NCBI RefSeq assembly: GCF_018070465.1
Contig: NZ_JAGPXT010000040.1
Span: 1-39,680, forward strand
Direction of reading: 5' to 3'
Source: Micromonospora sp. C95
GTDB lineage: Bacteria; Actinomycetota; Actinomycetes; Mycobacteriales; Micromonosporaceae
Length of the DNA: 39,680 nucleotides
The notes below the pieces were generated by a model. It saw only the letters and a program-made list of their open reading frames with translations, was not told the origin of the DNA and did not search any database. The position numbers were made by a program, and so were the translations under genes. Below, one piece after another: positions 7,237 to 15,990 of this stretch (position 1 is its first letter; each line of letters opens with the position of its first letter).

Positions 7237-8445
7237 TCATCGAATGGCGGACCCTGCCGCCGGCAGGCTGACGGTCACCTCCAGGCCGCCGCCGGGCTGC
7301 GCGATGGCGGTCACCGTGCCGCAGTGCGCGTCGCAGACCGCGCGCACGATGGACAGGCCGAGGCCCGACCCGCGTGCCCCGGTCCGCTCCCGGCCGCCCC
7401 GCCGGAAGGGCTCGAACAACCCCGGCACGTCGGCCGGGTCGACCTCGAAGCCGGTGTTGCCGACCACCAGCCAGGACCGCTGCCCGTCCGAGCCGGTGCG
7501 CACCCAGAGCCGCCCGTGCAGGTGGTTGTAGCGGACCGCGTTCTCGATCAGGTTGCCGGCCAACCGGTCGAGCAGCCCGGGATCGCCCACCACCGGCGCC
7601 GGCTCCAACGACGTCTGAACCGCAAGCTTGATCCGCTCCACCTCCCGGCGTACGGCGGAGAGCGCGTTGACGGTGCCGGCGGCCAGGTCGAACTCGCTGC
7701 GCCGGCCGAGCCGTTGGCCGGTCCGCGCCTCGCTGCGGGCCAGCACCAGCAGCGCGTCGACCAGCCCGTTGGCGCGTTCGGAGGCGTCGCGGACCACGGT
7801 CGCCATCCGGCGGTACTCGGCCGCGTCCGCCTCGTCGTCGCTGAGCGTCACGTCGATCTCGGTACGCATCACCGCCAGTGGCGTACGCAGTTCGTGCGAG
7901 GCGTTGGCCACGAACCGTTTCTGCGCCTCGAACGCGGCGGCGATCCGGTCCAGCATGGCGTCGAACGTGTCGGCCAGCTCGGCCACCTCGTCGTCCGCCC
8001 CGGAGTAGCCGATCCGCTGGTCCAGCGTGGTCTCGCCGAGCCGGCGGGCGGTGGCGGTGACCTGGTGCAGCGGGCGCAGCGCGCGCCCGGCGACCGCGTA
8101 CGCCCCGACCACGCCGACCAGGCCGATCGCGAGCAGCGCGGCCAGCCCCTTGGCCAGCAGTTCCCCGGAGGCCGCGTCGACGAGCCGCTGTTGCCAGGCG
8201 GCGGCTTCCAGGGTGCTCCCGTCGGCGAGCACCACGGTGGTTCCGGGCAGCAGCTCGTCGGTGGGGCGCAGCGCGTCGCGCACCAGCAGCCAGGCCAGCA
8301 GCACCAGGATCGCGCCGGCACCGACCAGCAGTACGCCGTTGAGCAGGGTCAGCCGCAGCCGCAGCGTGGGGCGCAGCCGTACGGAGGGCCGCCGCAGGGC
8401 GGGGCGTCGCGGCACTGGTAGCCGGCGGCGCGCCGCGCCCGTCAC
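7237..8445 (-). CDS. Two-component sensor histidine kinase
   Basis: A 402-aa membrane kinase. Two hydrophobic helices (about 33-55 and 97-120) flank a short extracytoplasmic loop of about 40 aa, too small for most ligand-binding folds. A HAMP linker follows (about 121-175). The HisKA domain has the phosphoacceptor His in FVANASHELRTPL (H184). The ATPase domain has GNLIENAVRYNH (N box) and GSGLGLSIVRAV (G2 box). The G1 box reads VVGNTG rather than DxGxG, as in several VanS-like kinases. Its GTG start overlaps the stop of the response regulator gene (GTGA), so the pair is co-translated. The stimulus is unknown. Confidence 0.93.
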   Translation of the reverse strand: MTGAARRRLPVPRRPALRRPSVRLRPTLRLRLTLLNGVLLVGAGAILVLLAWLLVRDALRPTDELLPGTTVVLADGSTLEAAAWQQRLVDAASGELLAKGLAALLAIGLVGVVGAYAVAGRALRPLHQVTATARRLGETTLDQRIGYSGADDEVAELADTFDAMLDRIAAAFEAQKRFVANASHELRTPLAVMRTEIDVTLSDDEADAAEYRRMATVVRDASERANGLVDALLVLARSEARTGQRLGRRSEFDLAAGTVNALSAVRREVERIKLAVQTSLEPAPVVGDPGLLDRLAGNLIENAVRYNHLHGRLWVRTGSDGQRSWLVVGNTGFEVDPADVPGLFEPFRRGGRERTGARGSGLGLSIVRAVCDAHCGTVTAIAQPGGGLEVTVSLPAAGSAIR

Positions 8446-9110
8446 TGCACCACCTCGGCCGTCCGGTAGCCGGCACCGACCACGGTCTCGATCAGCGGTG
8501 GGTCACCCAGCTTGCGCCGCAGCGTCATCACGGTCACCCGGACGATCGTGGTGAACGGGTCGGTGTTGGCGTCCCAGACCCGTTCCAGCAGTTCCTCGCT
8601 GGAGACCACGGCACCCCGGGCCTTGAGCAGCTCGCAGAGCACACCGAACTCCTTGTTGGTCAGCTCCACCGGCACCCCGGCCCGGGTGGCGGTGCGGCGG
8701 GCCGGGTCGACCACCAGGTCGGCGACCTCCAGCACCGGCGGGGCCGCCGGGGTGGCCCGTCGGCCCAGCGCCTGCACCCGGGCGACCAGCTCGTCGAAGG
8801 CGAACGGCTTCGGCAGATAGTCGTCGGCGCCGAGTTCCAACCCCTCGACCCGGTCGGCGACCGTGCCGCTGGCGGTCAACATCAGCACCCGGGTCAGTTC
8901 GCCGGACGCGGCCAGCTCCGCGCAGATCTGGTCGCCGTGCCGGCCGGGCAGGTCACGGTCAAGCACCACCACGTCGTACCGGGTCACGAAGGCCATCTCG
9001 TGGCCGCTGTCGCCGTCGTACGCGACGTCCACTGCCATGCCCCGTTTGCGAAGTCCTCGCGCTATCGCGTCGGCGAGGTTGCGCTCGTCCTCGACCACAA
9101 GTACCCGCAT
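8442..9110 (-). CDS. OmpR/PhoB-family response regulator
   Basis: A 222-aa response regulator. The receiver domain has the acidic pair in VVEDE (E7, D8), the phosphoacceptor Asp in VVVLDRDLPG (D51) and the Lys in YLPKPF (K101). A C-terminal winged helix follows, with ELTNKEFGVLCELLKARGAVVSSEELLERVWD and TIVRVTVMTLRRKLGDPPLIETVVGAGYR. The ATG at 9110 has GAAGAGG at good distance; longer in-frame starts add unrelated sequence. It is first in the two-gene operon with the histidine kinase. Targets are unknown. Confidence 0.94.
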   Translation of the reverse strand: MRVLVVEDERNLADAIARGLRKRGMAVDVAYDGDSGHEMAFVTRYDVVVLDRDLPGRHGDQICAELAASGELTRVLMLTASGTVADRVEGLELGADDYLPKPFAFDELVARVQALGRRATPAAPPVLEVADLVVDPARRTATRAGVPVELTNKEFGVLCELLKARGAVVSSEELLERVWDANTDPFTTIVRVTVMTLRRKLGDPPLIETVVGAGYRTAEVVQ

Positions 9111-9183
9111 GCCCGCCTCTTCTCCGCCCGCCGACCACCGACAACGTAGCGCCGCCGACCAAGCCGGCCGCAGCGGGACAGGG

Positions 9184-10479
9184 TCAGCCGGGCAGTTGCC
9201 AGATGCCGTAGCTACCGTCGAACCGGCGGCAGCCGACGAGGTCGTACCGGCTCTGGCAGTCTCCGCCGGCATCGCGCAGCAGGTCGAGCCGGCGGGCCGG
9301 TGCGCCCGTGGGATCGAGTCGGGCCAGTACCAGCCCCACCTCGGGCACCGTACGCACCACGAGCACCTGCGGCGCGTACTCGTAGCGGGCCACCATGTTC
9401 CACGAGCCGTGCTCGGTCAGGGTGGCACCGGTGTCCAGGTCGATCGTCACCATCTCGTTGGTGTTCCGGGCCACCGCGAGGGCGTTGTGGTCATCGACCA
9501 GCACGATGTCGAGGATCTCCTCGCTGCCCCAGCGCACCGCACCGGTGGTCGGGTCGAGGACCTGCAACCCGCCGCCGGCCAGTCCGGCGCAGAGCAGTGG
9601 CCCGCAGTCGGTCACGTAGGTCGCCGTCGACACGGTCACCTGCCAACGCTGGACCAGATCGTCGACGGTGAGCGCGGTGACGGTGTTGGAGTTGCGTACC
9701 ACCGCCACGAGTTCGCCGGTCACCCACGCCTGCTGGTAGCTGCCCGCGTGGTCGGCGGGCGGGGGAAGTCGGTGCCGTACCGTCCCGGTCATCGGGTCGA
9801 TCACCTGGACCTCCCCGTCGAGCGTGGCCACCACGATGGCGTCGAGCCCGCCGTCGTCCCGTTGCCGGTAGTCGACGCTGGCCGCCGACAACGGCATGGA
9901 CCACAGTTCGCGGGCGGTCGCCAGGTCGATCATCCGCAGGGCGTTCGGCGCGCGGTCGCTGTAGGTGCGCAGCAACGCCTTGCCGGGCAGTTCGAGGACG
10001 GCGATGCCGGGCACCCGCCAGCGTTCCTGGCCGGTGTGCACGTCGAGTCGCACGGTCTCGCTGGTGCCGGTGTCCTGCCGCCCCATGGCGACCAGGAGCC
10101 CGGCGTCGGCGACCGGCTGCACCCGGTAGACCCGGTTGCCCGACGGTACGGGCACCCGCCACAGCGGTGTCAGCCGCTGCGGTTCGACGGTGCGACGATC
10201 GGGCCGTGGATAGGCGAGCAGTTCCTGGCTACCGTCGGTGACACCGGGCAGTGGGGAGATGGTGAAGACCTGATCGGCGGCGATGAACAGGTCGCTGCCC
10301 AGGGTGGCGGGCACGATGGCGTGGATCCGCCCGGCCGGCGGTGTGCCACCCGCCAGAGTCAGCAGCGCGACAAGTGCCACCACGACGACGGCCACCCGGT
10401 GGCCACGCAATCCGGGTCGCCGGCGCAGCGCTGGCGGATCGGTCGGCTCGGTCAGCTCACCGAGGTCGATCAACGTCAC
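9184..10479 (-). CDS. Membrane-anchored PQQ-like beta-propeller protein
   Basis: A 431-aa protein. After about 26 polar residues there is one hydrophobic segment (about 27-45, HRVAVVVVALVALLTLAG), then a long extracytoplasmic region of repeated beta-strand blades. These carry PQQ-like motifs such as LDVHTGQERWRVPGI, DLATARELWSMPL, IDPMTGTVRHRLPP, LDPTTGAVRWGSEE and IDLDTGATL. Such propellers usually bind ligands or scaffold complexes; nothing suggests enzyme activity or real PQQ binding. The GTG at 10479 has GGGGAGG 6 nt upstream. The gene is divergent from the first membrane paralogue (10550-12400), with 70 nt between them. Confidence 0.87.
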   Translation of the reverse strand: MTLIDLGELTEPTDPPALRRRPGLRGHRVAVVVVALVALLTLAGGTPPAGRIHAIVPATLGSDLFIAADQVFTISPLPGVTDGSQELLAYPRPDRRTVEPQRLTPLWRVPVPSGNRVYRVQPVADAGLLVAMGRQDTGTSETVRLDVHTGQERWRVPGIAVLELPGKALLRTYSDRAPNALRMIDLATARELWSMPLSAASVDYRQRDDGGLDAIVVATLDGEVQVIDPMTGTVRHRLPPPADHAGSYQQAWVTGELVAVVRNSNTVTALTVDDLVQRWQVTVSTATYVTDCGPLLCAGLAGGGLQVLDPTTGAVRWGSEEILDIVLVDDHNALAVARNTNEMVTIDLDTGATLTEHGSWNMVARYEYAPQVLVVRTVPEVGLVLARLDPTGAPARRLDLLRDAGGDCQSRYDLVGCRRFDGSYGIWQLPG

Positions 10480-10535
10480 GCCTGTCCTCCCCTGACACAC
10501 ACCAGACGCGCGGCGGGCGGACGGGGTTCCGCCTG

Positions 10536-10541
10536 TACGAT
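10536..10541 (+). promoter_or_regulatory. -10 element of a predicted leaderless promoter
   Basis: TACGAT (within TGTACGAT, partly extended -10) ends 8 nt before the GTG at 10550. No ribosome binding site precedes that GTG, so transcription probably starts at or beside the start codon. No good -35 is seen. Confidence 0.45.
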
Positions 10542-10549
10542 GGCCCGTC

Positions 10550-12400
10550 GTGGCCGTGCCGGTGGTGAATTCCTCGCTGAACCCCGTCTCCGAGACCGTC
10601 GAGACGCGATCAACGACAACACGTCCCCGGCGGCGGCCGACACGCGCCGACGTGCTGGCCATCGGAGCCTACGTGCTGCTCGGCGTCGTCGTCTGCCTGA
10701 ACTACTGGGCGGACGTGAACAACCGGGTCTCGTCGCACCTGCCCACCGACCACAGCTGGTTCGAGTGGCTCTTCACGCACGGTGCGTACTCGGCACAGCA
10801 CCTGGAGAATCCGCTCTTCACCGCCCGGCAGAACGCCCCGGACGGGGTGAACATGATGGCCAACACCTCGCTGCTCGGGGTGACCCTGCCGTTGGCGCCG
10901 CTGACCATACTGCTGGGCCCCCAGGTGGTGTACGCGCTCTACCTGGGTGGGGCGTTGGCCGCCACCGCCGGCACCTCGTACTGGATGCTGTCGCGGCATC
11001 TGGTGCGCTCCCGGGCGGCGGCCTTCGTCGGTGGCGCGTTCCTCGGCTTCGCCCCGGGCATCGTGCACCACGCCAACGGTCAGCCCAACTTCGTCTCCAA
11101 CTTCCTGCTGCCACTGATCGTGGTGCGGGTGTTCCGGTTGGTCGAGGCGGGCCGGTGGCGGCGCAACGGGCTGGTGCTGGGGCTGCTGGTCGCGTACCAG
11201 ATCTTCATCAACGAGGAGATGCTGCTGCTCACGGCGATGGCCTGCCTGGTCGTCGTGATCGCGTACGCGGCGATGCGTCCGCGCGTGGCGTGGGCACGGG
11301 CCGGCACGTTCGCGGCCGGGCTCGGCCTCGGCGGTGGGGTGGCACTGCTGCTGGCCGCCTACCCGATCTGGTTCCAGTTCAACGGCCCGCAGTCCTACCG
11401 TGGGCTCCAGGGTGGGGTGTTCCACAGCTGGGGCGAGGACGTCGTCGCCTTCGTCACCTTCCCCCGCGACACCATCGCCGGCACCGAGGCGGTGGAGGCG
11501 ACAATCGGCATGACCGAACAGAACACCTGGTTCGGCTGGCCGCTGGTGCTGCTGTCGGTGGTGGCCCTGGTCCTGCTGGTCCGCCGCTCGCTGGTGGCCC
11601 GGATCCTGGCCGTGCTGGTGGTGGTCTTCTCGGTCGCCGCGCTCGGCCCGGAGATCCGGTTCAACGGCGAGCTGACCGGAATCGCCGGCCCGTGGTCGTA
11701 CATTCCGGCTGATCTGCCGCTGGTCGAGATGATGATGCCGACCCGGTTGACCCTGGTGACCACCGCCGCGCTCGGCGTACTGCTGGCACTGGCCTGGGAC
11801 GCGGTGGCCCGCAGCCACCGACCGCCGGTGCCGGCTCCGCGCGCACCGGAGGGGGTGGCGCCGACCCGGCGGCGTCCCCGCTGGCAGCACCTCGTCGGGT
11901 ACGCCGCGATCAGCCTCGCTTTGCTGCCGCTGCTGCCCCGGCCGCTGCCGGCCGAGCCGGTCGACCCGCCGCCGACCTTCATCACCTCCGGCGCCTGGCG
12001 ACCGTACGTGCCGGACGGTCGCACGCTGGTGCCGGTGCCCATTCCCAGCAACGTGCACGGCCTGTCCACGCTGCGGTGGAGCGCGTTGACCGGGCACGAG
12101 TTCCCGATCCCGGCCGGCTACTTCATCGGCCCGAACGAGGACGGCGAGGGCGTCTTCGGCGCCCCGAACCGGCCCACCAGCACCCTGATCTACCAGACCA
12201 TGGACGCCGGTGAGCTGCCCGAGATCAGTGACGAGAACCGTCGGCAGGCGGTGGAGGATCTGCGCTTCTGGCGGGCGTCGGTGGTGGTGCTCGGCGCGCA
12301 TCCCCGCGAGCCGGTGCTGCGGGAACTGCTGACCGCGCTGCTCGGCGACCCGCAGCGCGTCGACGACGTCTGGCTCTGGGACGTACGCGACCGGGTGTGA
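10550..12400 (+). CDS. Polytopic membrane protein, GT-C glycosyltransferase-like, paralogue 1
   Basis: A 616-aa protein with about ten or more hydrophobic helices after a charged N-terminus. It shares a clear pattern with the products of 18585-20393 and 20393-22468. The shared parts are a first outer loop with an acidic residue (SHLPTDHSWFEW), then APDGVNMMANTSLLG, a loop with FINEE, a segment with NTWFGW, and a C-terminal non-membrane part with ITSGAWRPYVPDGRTLVPVPIP, PAGYFIGP and DVWLWDVRD. The large first loop with Asp and the C-terminal outer domain recall GT-C lipid-linked-sugar transferases, but this is inference. The start is the GTG 8 nt after a -10 element. It converges on the AtzH-like gene with a 7-nt gap. 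Confidence 0.85.
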   Translation: MAVPVVNSSLNPVSETVETRSTTTRPRRRPTRADVLAIGAYVLLGVVVCLNYWADVNNRVSSHLPTDHSWFEWLFTHGAYSAQHLENPLFTARQNAPDGVNMMANTSLLGVTLPLAPLTILLGPQVVYALYLGGALAATAGTSYWMLSRHLVRSRAAAFVGGAFLGFAPGIVHHANGQPNFVSNFLLPLIVVRVFRLVEAGRWRRNGLVLGLLVAYQIFINEEMLLLTAMACLVVVIAYAAMRPRVAWARAGTFAAGLGLGGGVALLLAAYPIWFQFNGPQSYRGLQGGVFHSWGEDVVAFVTFPRDTIAGTEAVEATIGMTEQNTWFGWPLVLLSVVALVLLVRRSLVARILAVLVVVFSVAALGPEIRFNGELTGIAGPWSYIPADLPLVEMMMPTRLTLVTTAALGVLLALAWDAVARSHRPPVPAPRAPEGVAPTRRRPRWQHLVGYAAISLALLPLLPRPLPAEPVDPPPTFITSGAWRPYVPDGRTLVPVPIPSNVHGLSTLRWSALTGHEFPIPAGYFIGPNEDGEGVFGAPNRPTSTLIYQTMDAGELPEISDENRRQAVEDLRFWRASVVVLGAHPREPVLRELLTALLGDPQRVDDVWLWDVRDRV

Positions 12401-12407
12401 CGCACCG

Positions 12408-12797
12408 TCATCCGGCGTCGGGACGCAGCGGCTCGGAGACGTGGGCGGTGACGATGCGCCAGCCCTCCGGTAGGCGTACCCAGGTCTGGGTCTGCCGGCC
12501 CGCGGTGGCGGTGCCGGCGTACCCGAACCGGGTCGTGACGACCGCGAGGTCCGGGCCGAAGGCGGTGACCACCGTGTCGACCAGCCGGCGGCCCGGTGGC
12601 AGCGGCGGTTGCCCGGCCCGCCACTTGCGCTGCTCGTCGAGCCCGTACTGGTGGTCGGCGAGACCGAAACGCACCGTGGCGGCAGAGTCCCAGAAGTATC
12701 CGCAGATCCGGTCGACGTCGCCGGCCACCAGCGCCTGCTCGTAGCCGGCGAAGGCCGCCGTCACCTCGGCGACCACGTCCGTCCGGTCGATCTCCAT
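12408..12797 (-). CDS. atzH: AtzH-like (DUF3225) protein
   Basis: A 129-aa protein with the NTF2-like fold of the AtzH-like family: EVTAAFAGYEQALVAGDVDRICGYFWDSAATVRFGLADHQYGLDEQRKWR near the start and TQTWVRLPEGWRIVTAHVSEPL at the end. In Pseudomonas ADP, AtzH acts on 1,3-dicarboxyurea to give allophanate in cyanuric acid breakdown. The related HpxZ occurs in oxalurate pathways. The neighbouring allophanate and biuret hydrolases favour the AtzH reading. It is last in the cluster, 98 nt after the permease gene. The ATG at 12797 has AAAGGA about 11 nt upstream. AtzE and AtzG, the usual source of its substrate, are absent here. Confidence 0.8.
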   Translation of the reverse strand: MEIDRTDVVAEVTAAFAGYEQALVAGDVDRICGYFWDSAATVRFGLADHQYGLDEQRKWRAGQPPLPPGRRLVDTVVTAFGPDLAVVTTRFGYAGTATAGRQTQTWVRLPEGWRIVTAHVSEPLRPDAG

Positions 12798-12895
12798 CCG
12801 GCGAGGGTCCTTTCTGGGCGGGTGGGACGTGGGGTGGGCGCACCCGGCCGGGCGGCGGCGGGCTGGTGCGGGCCGCACCGCCGCCCGGCCGGAGT

Positions 12896-14569
12896 TCAGC
12901 TGTTCACCGCCGGTTCGCGCTTCTCGTCGCCGGCCGGCTCGCCAGTCGCCGCCGGAGCCGCCGGGCCGGTGACGGCGGGAGTCGGGGGTGCCGCGGTGTC
13001 CCCGCCGTGCAGGCGGTCCAGTTCGACCTCCTCCGGCTCGGGTACCCGGGGCGGGTACTTGCCGAGCGCGAAGATCGCGCAGATCACCGCCACGAAGAGG
13101 TAGCCGAGCGCCACCTGACCGTTGGCGTTCCACTGGACCTCCTCGCCGTGGATCAGGCCGATGAAGGCGAGCACCGATCCCGAGGCGGCGAAGATGGCCG
13201 CCTGGACGAAGCGTTTGTCGATGATGAAGGCGACGATCGCGCCGAGCACCAGACCGGCGAGGATGGCCCCCTCGCCGAGGATGCGCAGTCCGTCGTAGAC
13301 GACACCGGCGCCGGCCAGGGCCTCGTCGCCGACCTCGGCGGCGGTGGTGCCCGCCGCCGCCAGGGCGTTGTTCATCTGCCCGGTCGCCCACGCCGCGATG
13401 TTCGGTATCAGGGCGGCGACCACGGCTGCGGCGTGCGCCCGGGGTGTCGCCTGGAACGCCTGGGCGCCGATCAGCAGCCCGATGTAGAGCAGGATCGGCA
13501 CGATCGCCGCGGTCGGGAAGATCGCACCGAGCAGGGAGAACATGCCGAGGAAGCAGAGCAGCGCGATGACGATCCCGGTCGCCATCGAGTAGCCGGTACG
13601 CCCACCGGCGGCCTTCCAGCCCGGGTGGCCGACGTAGACCGCCGGAGGGAACGGCGATCCGAGGGCGGAGCCGATGACCGCGCCGGCCCCGTCGGCGAGC
13701 AGCACACTACGCAGGTTGTAGTTGTCCCCGGCGGTGGCCGCGCTCTCCACGTTCGTCATCGCCTCGGTGAAGTTGTAGACGCCCAACGGGATCGCGGTGG
13801 CCAGCAACGGCGCCATGTCGGAGAGCCCACGCAGCAGCAGGTCGAGCTGGAAGGTGGGGAAGGCGAACGCGATGTCCCGGGCCGCCGCGGTGACGTCCGG
13901 CACCGACATCGCCCCGCCGACCCAGCCGATCGCCGTACCGAGCAGCAGCGCGGCCAGCCCGATCGGGAAATTGAACGGCAGCTTCACGTCGGTCAGCAGG
14001 CCGATCAGCAGCAGCGCCAGGACCGGCAGGGCGATCCAGGCCAGCCGCCACATCTGGCCCGCCGGGTTCATCGAGATGAAGGTGATGGAGATGCCGGCCA
14101 GCGTGCCGAGCAGCGCCGCGCGCGGCGTGTAGCGGCGGATGTACGGGCCGACGAACGCGCCGATCAGCACGATCACGCCGATGATGAAGGCCCAGGCCAG
14201 CCCCGCCTCCCAGGCGCGCACGGCGTCGCCGGTGCTGAGGTAGATGGGCAGCATGATGACGAAGATGACGATGAACATGTGCGGCACGCTCGGCCCGTAC
14301 GGCAGCGCGGTCACGTCGGAGCGGTTCTCCCGCCGGGCCAGCCGGCGGGCCAGATGGGTGTAGTAGATGTTCCCCGCGACCAGGGCGATGCCGAGGGCCG
14401 GCAGGATGGTGCCGAACACCTCCCGCTCGGGGAGGTTCACCACGAAGAGGCAGAGCCCGGTCAGGGTGAGCACGTTGACCAGGACGTTGACGCCGAAACC
14501 GAAGAACGCGTTGGTGTCGCCGCGTACCCAGTACGGCAGCGACACGACGGAGGGTCTGGTGGGGACCAT
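12896..14569 (-). CDS. NCS2-family permease (xanthine/uracil/AzgA-like)
   Basis: A 557-aa transporter with about twelve membrane helices and a Pro/Ala-rich cytoplasmic tail (about 515-557). Near the N-terminus, LPYWVRGDTNAFFGFGVNVLVNVLT resembles AzgA-type members, and NFTEAMTNVESAATAGDNYN corresponds to the conserved substrate-binding region around helix 8. NCS2 proteins carry nucleobases and related ureido compounds by proton symport. Here it lies between a cysteine hydrolase gene (12-nt gap) and the AtzH-like gene. The likely cargo is therefore the cluster substrate, such as biuret, triuret or a ring precursor, rather than a purine. GGGAG precedes the ATG at 14569. Confidence 0.85.
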   Translation of the reverse strand: MVPTRPSVVSLPYWVRGDTNAFFGFGVNVLVNVLTLTGLCLFVVNLPEREVFGTILPALGIALVAGNIYYTHLARRLARRENRSDVTALPYGPSVPHMFIVIFVIMLPIYLSTGDAVRAWEAGLAWAFIIGVIVLIGAFVGPYIRRYTPRAALLGTLAGISITFISMNPAGQMWRLAWIALPVLALLLIGLLTDVKLPFNFPIGLAALLLGTAIGWVGGAMSVPDVTAAARDIAFAFPTFQLDLLLRGLSDMAPLLATAIPLGVYNFTEAMTNVESAATAGDNYNLRSVLLADGAGAVIGSALGSPFPPAVYVGHPGWKAAGGRTGYSMATGIVIALLCFLGMFSLLGAIFPTAAIVPILLYIGLLIGAQAFQATPRAHAAAVVAALIPNIAAWATGQMNNALAAAGTTAAEVGDEALAGAGVVYDGLRILGEGAILAGLVLGAIVAFIIDKRFVQAAIFAASGSVLAFIGLIHGEEVQWNANGQVALGYLFVAVICAIFALGKYPPRVPEPEEVELDRLHGGDTAAPPTPAVTGPAAPAATGEPAGDEKREPAVNS

Positions 14570-14581
14570 GGCTGCTCCCGG

Positions 14582-15274
14582 TCAGGAGGAGGATTGCAAC
14601 GCAGGGGTGGTGGGCAGCACGGCGAGCACGTCCGTCGAGTCGGCGACCCACCCGAAGATGCCGCCCTGGGCGGCGATCATGTCGAGGCCCACCCGATGGA
14701 ACTCCGGGAAGTAGGACCCGACGCAGTCGGCGAGCACGAGGCACTCGTACCCACGGTCGTTCGCCTCCCGGACCGTGGTGTGCACGCACACCTCGGTGGT
14801 CACCCCGGTGACCAGGAGACTCTGGATGTTCCGCTCGGCGAGCAGGACGTCCAGCCCGGTGGCGTGGAAGGCACCCTTGCCCGGCTTGTCGATCACCGGC
14901 TCGCCGGGCAGCGGCGCCAACTCGTCGACGATGTCGTGGCCGTACTCGCCCCGGACGAGAATCCGGCCCTTGGGCCCGGGGTCGCCGATCCGTTTGCTCG
15001 GCAGGCCCCGGTTGAGCTTGGCCGGTGGGCAGTCGGAGAGGTCGGGCAGGTGTCCCTCCCGGGTGTGCACGACCGGCAGGCCGGCGGCGCGGGCGGCGGC
15101 CAGCAGCGCCGTCAGCGGCGCGATGGTCCGCCGCAGCTGGCCGACGTCGTTGCCCAGGCTCTCACCGAAACCGCCGGGCTCCAGGAAGTCGCGCTGCATG
15201 TCGATGACGAGCAGCGCGGTGGTCGCAAGGTCGAAGGTGTACGGGAAGGGCCGCGCTGCGGCAACTGTCAACAT
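14582..15274 (-). CDS. Isochorismatase-like cysteine hydrolase, BiuH paralogue (candidate triuret hydrolase)
   Basis: A 230-aa member of the isochorismatase-like hydrolases. The catalytic triad is visible as D25 (VIDMQRDF), K130 (IDKPGKGAF) and C163 (TTEVCVHTT), with the same 33-residue Lys-Cys spacing as the BiuH-like neighbour. It also shares HTREGHLPDLSD, GRILVRGE and REANDRGYECL with that neighbour, but differs around the substrate region: KLNRGLPSKRIGDPGPKG instead of NKRWRSAQIGAEIGGAGPCG. This suggests a related but different ureido substrate. Triuret is the natural candidate because TrtA is a known BiuH relative. It starts 8 nt after the previous gene, with GAGGTGAGCC before the ATG. 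Exact substrate unproven. Confidence 0.85.
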   Translation of the reverse strand: MLTVAAARPFPYTFDLATTALLVIDMQRDFLEPGGFGESLGNDVGQLRRTIAPLTALLAAARAAGLPVVHTREGHLPDLSDCPPAKLNRGLPSKRIGDPGPKGRILVRGEYGHDIVDELAPLPGEPVIDKPGKGAFHATGLDVLLAERNIQSLLVTGVTTEVCVHTTVREANDRGYECLVLADCVGSYFPEFHRVGLDMIAAQGGIFGWVADSTDVLAVLPTTPALQSSS

Positions 15275-15282
15275 GGCTCACC

Positions 15283-15972
15283 TCAGCTGGTCGTGGCGGC
15301 GATGACGGCGTCGGAGGTGGCGACGCAGCCGAAGACGCCGCCCTGCATGGTCACCATGTGCAGCGCAGCGTCGTGGTTGTCCTTGTCGGTGGCCCCGGTG
15401 CAGTCGGCGAGGATCAGGCACTCGTAGCCCCGGTCGTTCGCCTCGCGCATCGTGGTGTGCACGCAGACGTCGGTGGTGATGCCGGTGAGGATCAGGTGGG
15501 TGATGCCCCGGGTACGCAGCACCAGGTCGAGATTTGTGGCGTAGAAGGCGCCCTTGCCGGGCTTGTCGACGATCACCTCACCGGGCGCCGGGGCGACCTC
15601 GGGCACGATCTCCCAGCCGGGCTCGCCCTTGACCAGGATCCGCCCGCACGGGCCCGCACCGCCGATCTCGGCGCCGATCTGCGCCGACCGCCAGCGTTTG
15701 TTCGCCGGCAGGTCGGACAGGTCGGGGTCGTGGCCCTCCCGGGTGTGCACGACGAGCATGCCGAGCGACCGGGCGTGCGCCAGCAGCCGGGCGGTGGCGG
15801 GCAGCCCCGCCCGGGTGAGGCCGATGTCGTAGCCCATCGCGTCGACGTAGCCGCCCGGGCCGCAGAAGTCGGTCTGCCAGTCGATGCAGAGCAGTGCGGT
15901 TCGCGCCGTGTCGGCCGTGCCGTCGTACGGCCACGGGTAGGGGTTGGCCGCTACCGGCCCGATGCTGCCCAT
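15283..15972 (-). CDS. biuH: Biuret amidohydrolase
   Basis: A 229-aa isochorismatase-like cysteine hydrolase that closely resembles rhizobial BiuH as I recall it: PYPWPYDG, CIDWQTDFCGPGGYVDAMGYD, LPANKRWRS, GPCGRILVKGEPGW, LTGITTDV and TMREANDRGYECL. The triad is D31, K137 and C170. The D-to-K (106) and K-to-C (33) spacings equal those of the rhizobial enzyme (D36, K142, C175). It converts biuret to allophanate plus ammonia in the cytoplasm. The ATG at 15972 directly follows GGAGGAGGAGAGG, the strongest ribosome binding site in the cluster. It sits between atzF and its paralogue with short gaps (18 and 8 nt). Confidence 0.9.
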   Translation of the reverse strand: MGSIGPVAANPYPWPYDGTADTARTALLCIDWQTDFCGPGGYVDAMGYDIGLTRAGLPATARLLAHARSLGMLVVHTREGHDPDLSDLPANKRWRSAQIGAEIGGAGPCGRILVKGEPGWEIVPEVAPAPGEVIVDKPGKGAFYATNLDLVLRTRGITHLILTGITTDVCVHTTMREANDRGYECLILADCTGATDKDNHDAALHMVTMQGGVFGCVATSDAVIAATTS

Positions 15973-15990
15973 CCTCTCCTCCTCCGTTTG

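Noticed and set aside
12596..15427. 943-codon plus-strand open frame across the permease and hydrolase genes
   Set aside because: Low-complexity Arg/Gly/Asp translation antisense to genes with intact catalytic motifs.
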